DNA of 64,000 nucleotides. It comes from Streptomyces viridiviolaceus (GTDB taxonomy: Bacteria > Actinomycetota > Actinomycetes > Streptomycetales > Streptomycetaceae). A program made the translations under genes and the position numbers. Location: NCBI RefSeq assembly GCF_014650995.1, contig NZ_BMWA01000014.1, positions 62,001-126,000 on the forward strand. Reading direction: 5' to 3'. The notes under the pieces were generated by a model that saw only the letters and a list, made by a program, of their open reading frames with translations, did not search any database and had not been told where the DNA came from. Positions 16,885 through 25,208 of this stretch are shown piece after piece; the stretch's first letter is position 1; each line of letters opens with the position of its first letter.

Positions 16885-18307
16885 CCTCACCCTGCACAAC
16901 ATCGTCGACGGCCGTGCCGCCGAGGTCGCGGACCGCATGGAGCTGACCGACCCCTCGACCGGAGAGGTCTACGGCACGGCACCCCGTTCCTCGGCCACCG
17001 CGGTGGACGCGGCCGTGGCCGCCGCCCGCCGGGCCCTGCCGGCCTGGCGTCGCAGCACCCCGGCCCGTCGGCAGGAGGCCCTCCTGCATCTGGCCGGCCT
17101 CGTGGTCGAACACGCCGACCGGCTCCTGGACGCCGAGGTGCGCAGCACCGGCAAGCCACGCGGGACCACCCGAACCCTCGAAATACTCCGGGGCGCCGAC
17201 CAGTTGCGCTTCTTCGCCGGAGCGGCCCGTGTCCTGGAGGGCATCGCGGCAGGGGAGTACGCCGAGGGCCACACCTCCTACGTGCGTCGCGAGCCGGTCG
17301 GTGTCGTCGCTCAGGTCACCCCCTGGAACTACCCGTTCATGATGGCCGTGTGGAAGCTCGGTCCCGCACTCGCCGCCGGCAACACGGTCGTCCTCAAACC
17401 CTCCGACACCACGCCCTGGTCGACGGTCCTGCTCGGGGAACTCGCCCAGGAGGCCTTTCCGCCCGGTGTCGTGAACATCGTCTGTGGCGACCGCGACACC
17501 GGCCGTGCCCTCGTCGCCCATCCGGACGTCGACATGGTCGCCATCACCGGCAGCACCCGCGCGGGCTCCGAGGTGATGACCGAGGCGGCGCGGGAGGTCA
17601 AGAACGTCCACCTGGAGCTGGGCGGCAAGGCCCCGGCGGTCGTCTTCGCCGACGTCGACCCCGTGCGCACGGCCCGCGCCCTGGCCGCCGCGGCCTTCTT
17701 CAACGCCGGCCAGGACTGCACTGCCGTCACCCGCGTCCTGGTCGAACGCGAGGCCCATGACGCCCTGCTGGCGGCGCTCGTCGAGGCGGCGCGGAACACG
17801 AGGACCGGATCGCCCGACGAGGACGGTGTCTTCCACGGTCCGCTCAACAGCGCCGCTCACGCCGAACGCGTCGCGTCCGTCCTGGCGAACCTCCCCCCGC
17901 ACGCGAGGATCGAGGCCGGCGGCGTCCGCCTGGACCGCCCCGGCCACTTCTTCCCGCCCACGGTGGTCTCCGGTGTCCGGCAGGAGGACGACGTGGTGCA
18001 GCGGGAGATCTTCGGCCCGGTGGTCACCGTCCAGCCCTTCGACACCGAGGAGGAGGCGATCGCGCTGGCGGACGGCGTCGACTTCGGTCTCGCCTCCAGC
18101 GTCTGGACCACCGACCTGGGCCGGGCCATGCGAGTGAGCGCCGAACTCGACTTCGGCTGCGTGTGGCTCAACTGCCACCAGGTGCTCCCCGCCGAGACGC
18201 CCCACGGCGGCTACAAGCAGTCCGGTGTCGGCCGCGACCTCAGCCGCTACGGGTTCGACGACTACACACGCGTCAAGCACGTCATGGCCGCCCACTCCGC
18301 GCCCTGA
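16877..18307 (+). CDS. Aldehyde dehydrogenase (aminobutyraldehyde-dehydrogenase-like)
   Basis: A 476-residue NAD(P)-dependent aldehyde dehydrogenase with catalytic Cys281 in 'FFNAGQDCTAVTR' and general base Glu247 in 'HLELGGKAP'. The cofactor region reads 'TPWNYPFMMAVWKLGPALAA' and 'ITGSTRAGSEV'. Overall style, including the opening 'HNIVDG', is that of the 4-aminobutyraldehyde/4-guanidinobutyraldehyde group in actinomycetes. The ATG at 16877 overlaps the previous gene by 8 bases. It probably oxidises the aldehyde made by the ThDP enzyme. It is the last gene of the operon; a 14-bp palindrome at 18311-18324 separates it from the convergent glpK. Confidence 0.87.
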   Translation: MSDLTLHNIVDGRAAEVADRMELTDPSTGEVYGTAPRSSATAVDAAVAAARRALPAWRRSTPARRQEALLHLAGLVVEHADRLLDAEVRSTGKPRGTTRTLEILRGADQLRFFAGAARVLEGIAAGEYAEGHTSYVRREPVGVVAQVTPWNYPFMMAVWKLGPALAAGNTVVLKPSDTTPWSTVLLGELAQEAFPPGVVNIVCGDRDTGRALVAHPDVDMVAITGSTRAGSEVMTEAAREVKNVHLELGGKAPAVVFADVDPVRTARALAAAAFFNAGQDCTAVTRVLVEREAHDALLAALVEAARNTRTGSPDEDGVFHGPLNSAAHAERVASVLANLPPHARIEAGGVRLDRPGHFFPPTVVSGVRQEDDVVQREIFGPVVTVQPFDTEEEAIALADGVDFGLASSVWTTDLGRAMRVSAELDFGCVWLNCHQVLPAETPHGGYKQSGVGRDLSRYGFDDYTRVKHVMAAHSAP

Positions 18308-18310
18308 GAC

Positions 18311-18324
18311 TCCGGGATCCCGGA
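18311..18324. terminator. Possible weak bidirectional terminator
   Basis: TCCGGGATCCCGGA is a perfect palindrome in the 19-base gap between two convergent stop codons. The short stem and lack of a T-run make it a weak call. Confidence 0.3.
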
Positions 18325-18326
18325 AG

Positions 18327-19844
18327 TCACGGGATCTTCACCCAGTCGAGTGTGCGTTCCACCGCCATCTTCCACCCGGCGTAGCCTTCCGCGCGCTGTT
18401 CGTCGGACCACTGCGGGTCCCAGCGTTTCGACTCGTGCCAGTGGCTGCGCAGTTCTTCGGTGTCCTGCCAGAACCCGGTGGCCAGTCCCGCCGCGTAGGC
18501 GGCGCCGAGTGCGGTGGTCTCGGCGACGACGGGACGGCTCACCGGGACGCCGAGGACATCGGCCTGGATCTGCATGCAGAGGTCGTTGGCGGTCACCCCG
18601 CCGTCGACCTTGAGCACGTCGAGGTGCACCCCGGAGTCCTGTTCCATGGCCTCGACCACATCGCGGCTCTGGTAGCAGATGGCCTCCAGGGTCGCTCGTG
18701 CCAGGTGCGCGTTGTCGTTGTAGCGGGCGAGGCCGACGATCGCCCCTCGGGCGTCGGAGCGCCAGTAGGGTGCGAACAGGCCCGAGAAGGCGGGGACGAA
18801 GTACATCCCGCCGTTGTCGGCGACGGTCCGGGCGAGGTTCTCGCTCTCGGCCGCGGTCTTGATGATCTTCATCTGGTCGCGCAGCCACTGCACGGCGGAC
18901 CCGGTCACCGCGATGGAGCCCTCCAGCGCGTAGACCACCGGGCTGTCGCCGAACTGGTAGGCCACCGTGGTGAGGAGGCCGTGCCGGGAGCGGACCAGTT
19001 GCGTTCCGGTGTTGAGGACCAGGAAGTTGCCGGTGCCGTAGGTGTTCTTGGCCTCGCCGGGGGCGAAGCACACCTGTCCCACGGTGGCCGCCTGCTGGTC
19101 GCCCAGTACCCCGCCGATGGGGATGGCGGCACGCAGCGGCCGGGAGGTCCGGGCCACACCGTACGCCTCCGGGTGCGACGAGGGGTTGATGGTGGGCAGC
19201 ATCGCCCGGGGGATGCCGAAGAAGCCGAGCAGTTCGTCGTCCCAGTCGAGGGTCTCCAGGTTCATCAGCATGGTGCGGCTGGCGTTGGTCACGTCGGTGG
19301 CGTGGATGCCGCCGTCGGGGCCGCCGGTGAGGTTCCACAGGACCCAGGCGTCCGTGTTGCCGAACAGGGCGTGGCCTTGTTCCGCCGCTTCGCGGACGCC
19401 GTCGACGTTCTCCAGGATCCACTGGATCTTGCCGCCGGAGAAGTAGGTCGCCGGCGGCAGTCCGGCCTTCCTGCGGATAACGTCGCCCTGGCCCGAGCGT
19501 TCGAGGTTCGCCGCGATGGCGTCGGTGCGGGTGTCCTGCCACACGATGGCGTTGTAGTGGGGGCGGCCGTTGCGCGGGTCCCAGACGACGGTGGTCTCCC
19601 GCTGGTTGGTGATGCCGATGGCCGCCAGATCGGTCCCCGACAGACCGCTGTAGCGCAGGGCGTTCTGCATCACCGAGTTGGTCCGCTCCCAGATCTCCAC
19701 CGGATCGTGCTCCACCCATCCGGAGCGGGGGAGGATCTGCGCGTGCTCCAGCTGGTGCTTCGCCACCTCGTTGCCGCCGTGGTCGAAGATCATGAATCGG
19801 CTGCTGGTGGTTCCTTGATCCACCGCACCGACGAAGTCCGCCAT
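18327..19844 (-). CDS. glpK: Glycerol kinase
   Basis: A 505-residue FGGY kinase that phosphorylates glycerol to sn-glycerol 3-phosphate. It starts 'MADFVGAVDQGTTSSRFMIF' with the ATP-phosphate loop DQGTTSSR, has the substrate segment 'GWVEHDPVEIW', and near the C-terminus the 'VDGGVTANDLCMQIQADVLG' FGGY signature region. The ATG at 19844 follows GGAGAGG. It is the second gene after the aquaglyceroporin, 33 bases apart. No glpD or gylR-like regulator is adjacent, so this is a facilitator-kinase pair only. Confidence 0.96.
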   Translation of the reverse strand: MADFVGAVDQGTTSSRFMIFDHGGNEVAKHQLEHAQILPRSGWVEHDPVEIWERTNSVMQNALRYSGLSGTDLAAIGITNQRETTVVWDPRNGRPHYNAIVWQDTRTDAIAANLERSGQGDVIRRKAGLPPATYFSGGKIQWILENVDGVREAAEQGHALFGNTDAWVLWNLTGGPDGGIHATDVTNASRTMLMNLETLDWDDELLGFFGIPRAMLPTINPSSHPEAYGVARTSRPLRAAIPIGGVLGDQQAATVGQVCFAPGEAKNTYGTGNFLVLNTGTQLVRSRHGLLTTVAYQFGDSPVVYALEGSIAVTGSAVQWLRDQMKIIKTAAESENLARTVADNGGMYFVPAFSGLFAPYWRSDARGAIVGLARYNDNAHLARATLEAICYQSRDVVEAMEQDSGVHLDVLKVDGGVTANDLCMQIQADVLGVPVSRPVVAETTALGAAYAAGLATGFWQDTEELRSHWHESKRWDPQWSDEQRAEGYAGWKMAVERTLDWVKIP

Positions 19845-19877
19845 GTCGTGCCGCCTCTCCCGCCTGTCCGGCCGGTG

Positions 19878-20723
19878 TCAGTCCTTCGGTGCCGGGACGC
19901 GTCCCGGCGGCTCGGGCTCCGCTCTCGGCAGGAACCGGCCGACGAGCACCTTGTACAGGCCCGCCCCCAGCAGGCCGCCGATCAGCGGGCCGAAGATCGG
20001 CACCCAGAAGTAGAGGTTTCCGTACTGGTCTCGCCACGCTCCCCCGTATCCGGTCAGGAAGCTGGCCAGCCTGGGGCCGAAGTCACGGGCCGGGTTGATG
20101 GCGTAGCCCGCGTTGGTCCCCCAGGCCATGCCGATCGCCACCACGACCAGGCCGATGATGAAGGGGGCCAGGTTCGCACCCGGTGGTGAGTTCAGCAGGT
20201 CGGTGATGGCGAAGATCATCAGCAGCAGGATCGCGGTGCCGATGACCTGGTCGCGGAAGGCGCCCCACTCGTACACGGGCAGGTTGGTGTTGCCGTTGGC
20301 CGGGAGCGTGGAGAAGACGGTCTGGGTCTTGAAGGTGTGGCCGGGGTCGGCCTTCGCCAGCGCTTCCGTGTAGTTCCAGCGGACGAGGAGGGCCGCCACG
20401 AAGGCGCCGGCCGTCTGTGCCAGCGCGTAGGGTGCCACCTTGCTCCACGGGAACCCCTTGAAGGCGGCGAGGGCGACCGTCACCGCGGGATTGAGGTGGG
20501 CACCGCTCAGCCGCGCCGCCACGTAGACGCCCAGGGTGACCCCGAGTCCCCATGCCCAGGAAATGCTGTCGTGGTCTCCGAGGCCGCCGGCCGGATCCGT
20601 GAGGGCACCACCCGCGGCCACTTGGGCCACGACGCCGCAGCCGAAGAGGATGAGGATCATCGTGCCCGCGAATTCGGCCGACAGCTCCCCGATCGAGCCG
20701 GACCTTTTTGGGCGCTCAGCCAT
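19878..20723 (-). CDS. glpF: Aquaglyceroporin (glycerol facilitator)
   Basis: A 281-residue MIP-family channel with six membrane helices and two re-entrant NPA boxes: 'SGAHLNPAVTVALA' (N78) and 'AGYAINPARDFGPRL' (N210). The Asp after the second NPAR (D214) is the glycerol-facilitator signature that widens the pore relative to water channels. It lets glycerol equilibrate across the membrane, where GlpK traps it. The AAGGTGAG site precedes the ATG at 20723. The N-terminal tail is basic and the C-terminal tail Pro-rich. Confidence 0.94.
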   Translation of the reverse strand: MAERPKRSGSIGELSAEFAGTMILILFGCGVVAQVAAGGALTDPAGGLGDHDSISWAWGLGVTLGVYVAARLSGAHLNPAVTVALAAFKGFPWSKVAPYALAQTAGAFVAALLVRWNYTEALAKADPGHTFKTQTVFSTLPANGNTNLPVYEWGAFRDQVIGTAILLLMIFAITDLLNSPPGANLAPFIIGLVVVAIGMAWGTNAGYAINPARDFGPRLASFLTGYGGAWRDQYGNLYFWVPIFGPLIGGLLGAGLYKVLVGRFLPRAEPEPPGRVPAPKD

Positions 20724-21001
20724 GGAAGCTCACCTTCCGCCGGCTCTACCGGCCGTCGACTTTCCGAGCCGCTCACCGGACAGACTAGGACGGTATAGGA
20801 CAAACCGCATATACAGCCGATGCCCTTCCTGCGCCGTGAGGTCCCGCGGAGATCCCCTGCTCGGGTCGGTACTCGGATCGGGTGAGGCGAATCGGAGAGG
20901 GCCGCTCCGTCCGCCGTGGCGGGCGACGCGAGCGAGCAGGGCGGTGCTTTGCTTTGCTGGCCGGTCGCATTCCGTGACCGTGGTCGGCCAGGAGGGACAC
21001 C
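20724..21001. promoter_or_regulatory. Divergent intergenic region between glpF and a methyltransferase
   Basis: Holds promoters for both directions. An AT-rich patch at about 20786-20815 (with AGGAC twice, 10 bases apart, around a TATA) is a likely glpF control site. No exact operator could be defined. Confidence 0.35.
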
Positions 21002-22072
21002 GTGGCGGCGCAGCGTGCAGTGGACGAAGCGAAGGTCGAAGCCTTCATGCAAAAGGCGCTCGGGGACATCAGCGGGATGATGACCGTGGGCCAGTGCCAC
21101 CTGGGTGACCGGCTGGGCCTGTTCAAGGACCTCGCGGCCAACGGCCCCGCCGGCAGCCAGGAGCTCGCGGACCGGCTGGACCTGGACGAGCGTTACGTAC
21201 GCGAGTGGCTGCGTGGTCTCACCGCCGCCGGTTACCTGGAGGAACCGCAGCCCGGCCGCTTCGTCCTCCCCGCCGAGCACGCCCCCGCTCTGGCCGACGA
21301 GTCGGGACCCATGTTCCTCGGCGGCATCTACCAGATGATGCCCGCGGCTCTGACGCCGTACGAACGGCTGATCGAGGCGTTCCGGAGCGGCGGAGGCGTA
21401 CGGCAGAGCGACTACCCGGACCTGCTGTGGGACGGCATGAGCCGCTTCACCGGCAGCTGGTTCGAGAGCGTGATGGTCGACGACTGGCTGAGCACCTTTC
21501 CCCACGTCGTCGAAAGGCTGGAGCGCGGCATCGACGTCGCGGACGTGGGGTGCGGCGCGGGCCGGGCCCTGATCGTGCTCGCCCGGAGGTTTCCCCGCTC
21601 CCGTTTCACGGGGTTCGACATCCTCCCCGTCCAGGTGGAACGCGCCCGGGCGAACGCCGAGCGGGCCGGTGTCGCCGACCGGGTGGGCTTCGAGACGGCC
21701 GATGCCGTCCGGGGGCTGCCCGGACGCTACGACCTCGTCACCACCTTCGACGTCGTCCACGACGCGGCGGAACCGAAGCGGCTCCTCGCCGCCCTCAGGG
21801 CCGCGGTCAAGGACGACGGCGACTACCTGATGCTCGAGGTCAACTGCGAGGACCGCCCCGAGGACAACGTGGGCCCCGTCGCGTCGGTGCTCTACGGGTT
21901 CAGCATGTTCTACTGCATGACCACGTCCCTCGCCGACGGCGGAGCCGCCCTCGGCACGTGCGGTATGCCCGAGGCGGTGGTACGCAGTCTGTGCGCCGAG
22001 GCGGGCTTCGGCGAGGTGGCCCGGTCCACGGCGGACGACCCCTTCAACGTCCTCTACGACATCAAGCCGTAG
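21002..22072 (+). CDS. SAM-dependent methyltransferase with winged-helix N-terminus
   Basis: A 356-residue protein. Residues ~20-95 form a winged-helix dimerisation-like module ('GLFKDLAANGPAGSQELADR' with 'YVREWLRGLTAAGYL'). The C-terminal part is a class I methyltransferase with SAM loop 'VADVGCGAGRALIVLARRFP' and the acidic end of strand 2 in 'FTGFDILPVQVERA'. The architecture resembles the Mycobacterium Rv2258c group, whose natural substrates are unknown. GTG start with GGAGGGA at 20991. It is probably monocistronic, with an 8-bp hairpin at 22086-22111 after the stop. Confidence 0.85.
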   Translation: MAAQRAVDEAKVEAFMQKALGDISGMMTVGQCHLGDRLGLFKDLAANGPAGSQELADRLDLDERYVREWLRGLTAAGYLEEPQPGRFVLPAEHAPALADESGPMFLGGIYQMMPAALTPYERLIEAFRSGGGVRQSDYPDLLWDGMSRFTGSWFESVMVDDWLSTFPHVVERLERGIDVADVGCGAGRALIVLARRFPRSRFTGFDILPVQVERARANAERAGVADRVGFETADAVRGLPGRYDLVTTFDVVHDAAEPKRLLAALRAAVKDDGDYLMLEVNCEDRPEDNVGPVASVLYGFSMFYCMTTSLADGGAALGTCGMPEAVVRSLCAEAGFGEVARSTADDPFNVLYDIKP

Positions 22073-22085
22073 ACCGGCCTCCCGA

Positions 22086-22111
22086 CGGCCCGCCCGTGAC
22101 CGAGCGGGCCG
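22086..22111 (+). terminator. Hairpin after the methyltransferase gene
   Basis: CGGCCCGC and GCGGGCCG are separated by 10 bases, 14 bases past the stop codon; an 8-bp perfect stem. Confidence 0.4.
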
Positions 22112-22205
22112 GCGCGGTGCGTCCATCGTGGCCGGGGTGCCGGCGGCCCCGGACGGTTCCGCGGCGGCATGGATCGCCCGGACCTCGATGGCTCAGACTG
22201 ACCCC

Positions 22206-22799
22206 ATGACCGGATCGGATCCCAAGACAGACCTCCACTATTACCTGCAATCCGCCCGTGACGCCCTGCTGTGGAAGCTCGAAGGGCTCTCGGAGTACCA
22301 GATCCGCCGCCCGCTGACCCCCACCGGAACCAACCTCCTGGGCCTGGTGAAACACGCGGCCGGCGTGGAACTCGGTTACCTCGGCGACACCTTCGGACGG
22401 CCCTCCGGCGAGCCGCTGCCCTGGCTGGAGGACGGTGCCGAACCCAACGCGGACATGTGGGCCACGGCCGACGAGTCACGCGACCGGATCGTGGAGCTCT
22501 ACCGCCGGGCGTGGGCGCACGCGGACGCGACGATCGACGCGCTGGCGCTGGACACGATCGGCAGAGTGCCGTGGTGGCCGGACGACAGGGACAAGGTGAC
22601 GTTGCATCACGCGGTGGTGCGAGTGGTCGCCGACACGCAGCGGCACGCCGGGCACGCCGACATCATCCGCGAACTCACGGACGGCGCCGTGGGGATGAGC
22701 CGGGGCAACGACAGCATGGCACCGGGGGACCCGGAGTGGTGGGAGAGCCATCGAAGCCGACTGGAGCGTGCAGCGCGGGAAGCCGATCGCGACACGTGA
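22206..22799 (+). CDS. DinB/DUF664 family protein (putative mycothiol-dependent transferase)
   Basis: A 197-residue four-helix-bundle protein. His residues expected to hold a metal appear in 'GLVKHAAGVELGYLG', 'HHAVVRVVADTQRHAGHADI' and the N-terminal helix. In actinomycetes such proteins are thiol S-transferases or of unknown function. The ATG at 22206 is used; an in-frame ATG at 22188 is also possible. It converges on the next gene across a strong terminator. Confidence 0.75.
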   Translation: MTGSDPKTDLHYYLQSARDALLWKLEGLSEYQIRRPLTPTGTNLLGLVKHAAGVELGYLGDTFGRPSGEPLPWLEDGAEPNADMWATADESRDRIVELYRRAWAHADATIDALALDTIGRVPWWPDDRDKVTLHHAVVRVVADTQRHAGHADIIRELTDGAVGMSRGNDSMAPGDPEWWESHRSRLERAAREADRDT

Positions 22800-22803
22800 C
22801 CCC

Positions 22804-22825
22804 GGGCGGGGCCGGAGCCCCGCCC
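22804..22825. terminator. Bidirectional terminator between convergent genes
   Basis: GGGCGGGGC, a 4-base loop (CGGA), then GCCCCGCCC: a 9-bp perfect G/C stem starting 5 bases after the DinB gene stop. Confidence 0.7.
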
Positions 22826-22845
22826 CCGCGTCCCGTCGGTCCCGC

Positions 22846-23193
22846 TCACTGCCCGGGCACCGCTCCGCGGATCGCCCGGGCGGTGGCCGCCGCGTCGTAG
22901 TCGTCGCCCACGCCCGGCACCAGGATGATGTCCCCCTCGATGTGCCGTGAGCGCAGCGGCGCGATCTCCTGGTACTCGGCCGAGTCCCACCAGGCCCGCG
23001 CCTCGGCGAGCGAGGGGAACCCGATGACGACGACATGACCGGGCCAGTGGCCCTCCTTCACCTCGTGCTGCGCGCCGTGCACGAGGAAACGGCCGCCGTA
23101 CGGCTCGAAGGTGGCGGTGATGCGCTCGATGTACTCGGCGATCTCCGGGTGCGGCGCGGCTTCCTGCAGGTGAGCCATCGCGTAGGCAGACAT
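22846..23193 (-). CDS. DUF1330 domain protein
   Basis: A 115-residue ferredoxin-like small protein: 'YIERITATFEPYGGRFLVHG' followed by 'EGHWPGHVVVIGFPSLAEAR' and 'WWDSAEYQEIAPLRSRH' is the DUF1330 pattern. No catalytic function is established for the family. The ATG at 23193 has AAGGAC; the much longer open frame on this strand reads through the neighbouring gene out of phase and is not real. Confidence 0.8.
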   Translation of the reverse strand: MSAYAMAHLQEAAPHPEIAEYIERITATFEPYGGRFLVHGAQHEVKEGHWPGHVVVIGFPSLAEARAWWDSAEYQEIAPLRSRHIEGDIILVPGVGDDYDAAATARAIRGAVPGQ

Positions 23194-23294
23194 GAGGTCC
23201 TTCCGGCCGATGGGGCTCTCGATGTCCACCATCCTGCCGTCGGCCCGCGCCGCGGTCGATGACCTCTGAGGTAAGCAGCCCGGCCCCGTGCGCC

Positions 23295-24245
23295 TCAGTG
23301 CGGGGTGATCCGTGCGACGACCGGGAGGTGGTCGCTGCCGGTGGCGGGCAGGGAGCGGATGTGGCGCACGGTCGCCGAACGGGCCATGACCTGGTCGATC
23401 CGGGTCACCGGGAAGGCGGCGGGGAAGCTGAAGGCGACGCCCCGCTCGGCCGCGTCGAGCCGTGCGGTCAGCGGATCCAGAGCACGGTCGTCGACCGTGC
23501 CGTTGAGGTCGCCCATCAGGATCACCGTACGCAGCTCCTCGGCCGCGACGGCCCTGCCCAGCAGCGCGGCGCTCTCGTCGCGCCAGGAGGACGCGAGGCC
23601 GCTCGCCCGGACGCGGACCGAGGGCAGGTGGGCGACGTACACCGCGACCTCCCTCTGCGGCGTGTGCACCACCGCCCGCAGTCCGCGACTCCAGTTCTCC
23701 GTGATGCCCCGCGGCTTGATGTCCAACAGCCGCACATCGGTGACCGGGTGCTTCGACCAGAGACCGACAGTGCCGCGGACGGTCCGGTACGGGTAGTCCG
23801 CGGCGAGGGTCCTCTCGTAGACCGCGAGCGCCGGGGACACCAGTTCCTGGAGGGCGATCAGGTCGGGACCCGCCTCGGCCAGGGCGCGGGCAGTGCCCGC
23901 CGGGTCGGTGTTCTCGTCGCTGACGTTGTGCTGCACCACGACCAGGTCGCCGGCTCCCGGCTGCGGCCCGGGCAGCAGCAGCCCGCCGAAGAGGTACGTC
24001 CAGGCCGCCACCGGCAGGAGCAGCGCCACCAGCGCGACGGCCGATCGGCGCAGCAGCGCCAGGGCGAGCAGCACCACGACCACCAGGCCGAGCCACGGCA
24101 GGAACGACTCCAGCAGACTCCCCAGTCCACCCGGGGAGTTGGGGACCGTCCGGTGGAACGCGAGCAGGGCGGCGGTCAGCACCGCGGACACGGCGAGCGC
24201 TCCTCCCCGCCTCCACGGCCGGCCCCTCACGTCCGCCCGCTCCAT
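23295..24245 (-). CDS. Membrane-anchored endonuclease/exonuclease/phosphatase (EEP) family protein
   Basis: A 316-residue protein. Residues 1-95 carry about three membrane helices; the EEP domain follows outside or at the membrane. Motifs are 'VVVQHNVSDEN' (metal Asn), 'LIALQELV' (metal Glu), 'LMGDLNGT' and the catalytic 'TGSDHLPVVARI'. The family cleaves phosphodiester or phosphomonoester bonds, from nucleic acids to sphingomyelin and inositol lipids; the anchor suggests a lipid or extracellular phosphoester. Its start overlaps the stop of the TSUP permease by one base, so the two are co-translated. Confidence 0.85.
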   Translation of the reverse strand: MERADVRGRPWRRGGALAVSAVLTAALLAFHRTVPNSPGGLGSLLESFLPWLGLVVVVLLALALLRRSAVALVALLLPVAAWTYLFGGLLLPGPQPGAGDLVVVQHNVSDENTDPAGTARALAEAGPDLIALQELVSPALAVYERTLAADYPYRTVRGTVGLWSKHPVTDVRLLDIKPRGITENWSRGLRAVVHTPQREVAVYVAHLPSVRVRASGLASSWRDESAALLGRAVAAEELRTVILMGDLNGTVDDRALDPLTARLDAAERGVAFSFPAAFPVTRIDQVMARSATVRHIRSLPATGSDHLPVVARITPH

Positions 24246-25021
24246 CAGCGCTCCAGGAGCAGTTGGACGATGGCGACGGTGCCGACGACGACGATGAAGA
24301 TCCGCAGAGCGAGCGGGGGGAGCCGGCGCCCCACCTTCGCGCCGACCTGGCCGCCGATCGCGGACCCGACGGCGATGAGCAGGACGGCGGTCCAGTCGAA
24401 GTCGGCGACGAAGAGGAAGAACAGCGCCGCGATGCTGTTGACGATGGCGGCGAGGACGTTCTTCACCGCGTTGAGGCGCTGCAGGGTGTCGTCGAGCAGC
24501 ATGCCCATCAGGGAGAGGTAGATGATTCCCTGAGCCGCCGTGAAGTAGCCGCCGTAGACGCTGGCGAGCAGGAGTCCGCCGAAGAGGACGGGGCCGCCGT
24601 CGGTCTTGGTGACGGTGCCCGTGAGTCGACGGCGCCGCTGGACGACCGCGGAGATGCGGGGCTGGAGCACGACGAGTACCAGCGCGAGCCCGACCAGGAC
24701 GGGCACGATCGTCTCGAAGGCGGTCGCGGGGAGCGCGAGCAGCAGTACCGCACCGGCGAGTCCGCCGATCGCCGCGGCGACGCCGAGCCTGAGGACCAGG
24801 GGGCGCTGGCCCTTGAGTTCCTCCCGGTAGCCTATGGCTCCGCTGACGGAACCCGGGATCAGTCCGAGGGCGTTGGACACCGTCGCGGTCACCGGTGGCA
24901 GACCGGTGGCGAGCAGCACCGGGAACGTGATCAGCGTCCCCGAGCCGACGATCGTGTTGATGGTGCCGGCGCCGACTCCGGCGGCGAAGACCGCCAGTGA
25001 CTCCCAGATGGGCAAAGCCAT
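24245..25021 (-). CDS. TSUP (TauE/SafE) family permease
   Basis: A 258-residue membrane protein with about eight helices. The family's two repeats are visible as 'AGTINTIVGSGTLITFPVLL' near the N-terminus and 'VYGGYFTAAQGIIYLSLMG' in the second half. TSUP proteins export sulfite, sulfoacetate and similar anions or take up sulfonates. The ATG at 25021 is directly after AAGGAG with almost no spacer; a GTG nine bases upstream is an alternative. It is coupled to the EEP protein. Confidence 0.85.
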   Translation of the reverse strand: MALPIWESLAVFAAGVGAGTINTIVGSGTLITFPVLLATGLPPVTATVSNALGLIPGSVSGAIGYREELKGQRPLVLRLGVAAAIGGLAGAVLLLALPATAFETIVPVLVGLALVLVVLQPRISAVVQRRRRLTGTVTKTDGGPVLFGGLLLASVYGGYFTAAQGIIYLSLMGMLLDDTLQRLNAVKNVLAAIVNSIAALFFLFVADFDWTAVLLIAVGSAIGGQVGAKVGRRLPPLALRIFIVVVGTVAIVQLLLER

Positions 25022-25208
25022 CTCCTTCACGGTTGGTGAGAGGCCTCCCCGCCCTGAAGGTCGAGGGGCTTCACCGATCATGCACGATGGACGCGCGCGT
25101 CCGTCGACAGGGGTTGCTTCCGGCGGACACGTCATCGCAGGCCCCGTCGGGGGCCGGACGCGAAGTCCCCTGCGCCTGCTGCGGGTTCGTCCGCGTCCGG
25201 CCTGCGGG

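Noticed and set aside
20724..21001. GylR-type operator or riboswitch upstream of glpF
   Set aside because: No convincing inverted repeat or known riboswitch core could be drawn; only an AT-rich patch is evident.
22846..24216. 456-codon minus frame spanning DUF1330 and the EEP gene
   Set aside because: Only its last 115 residues match a family. The rest is the EEP gene read out of frame.
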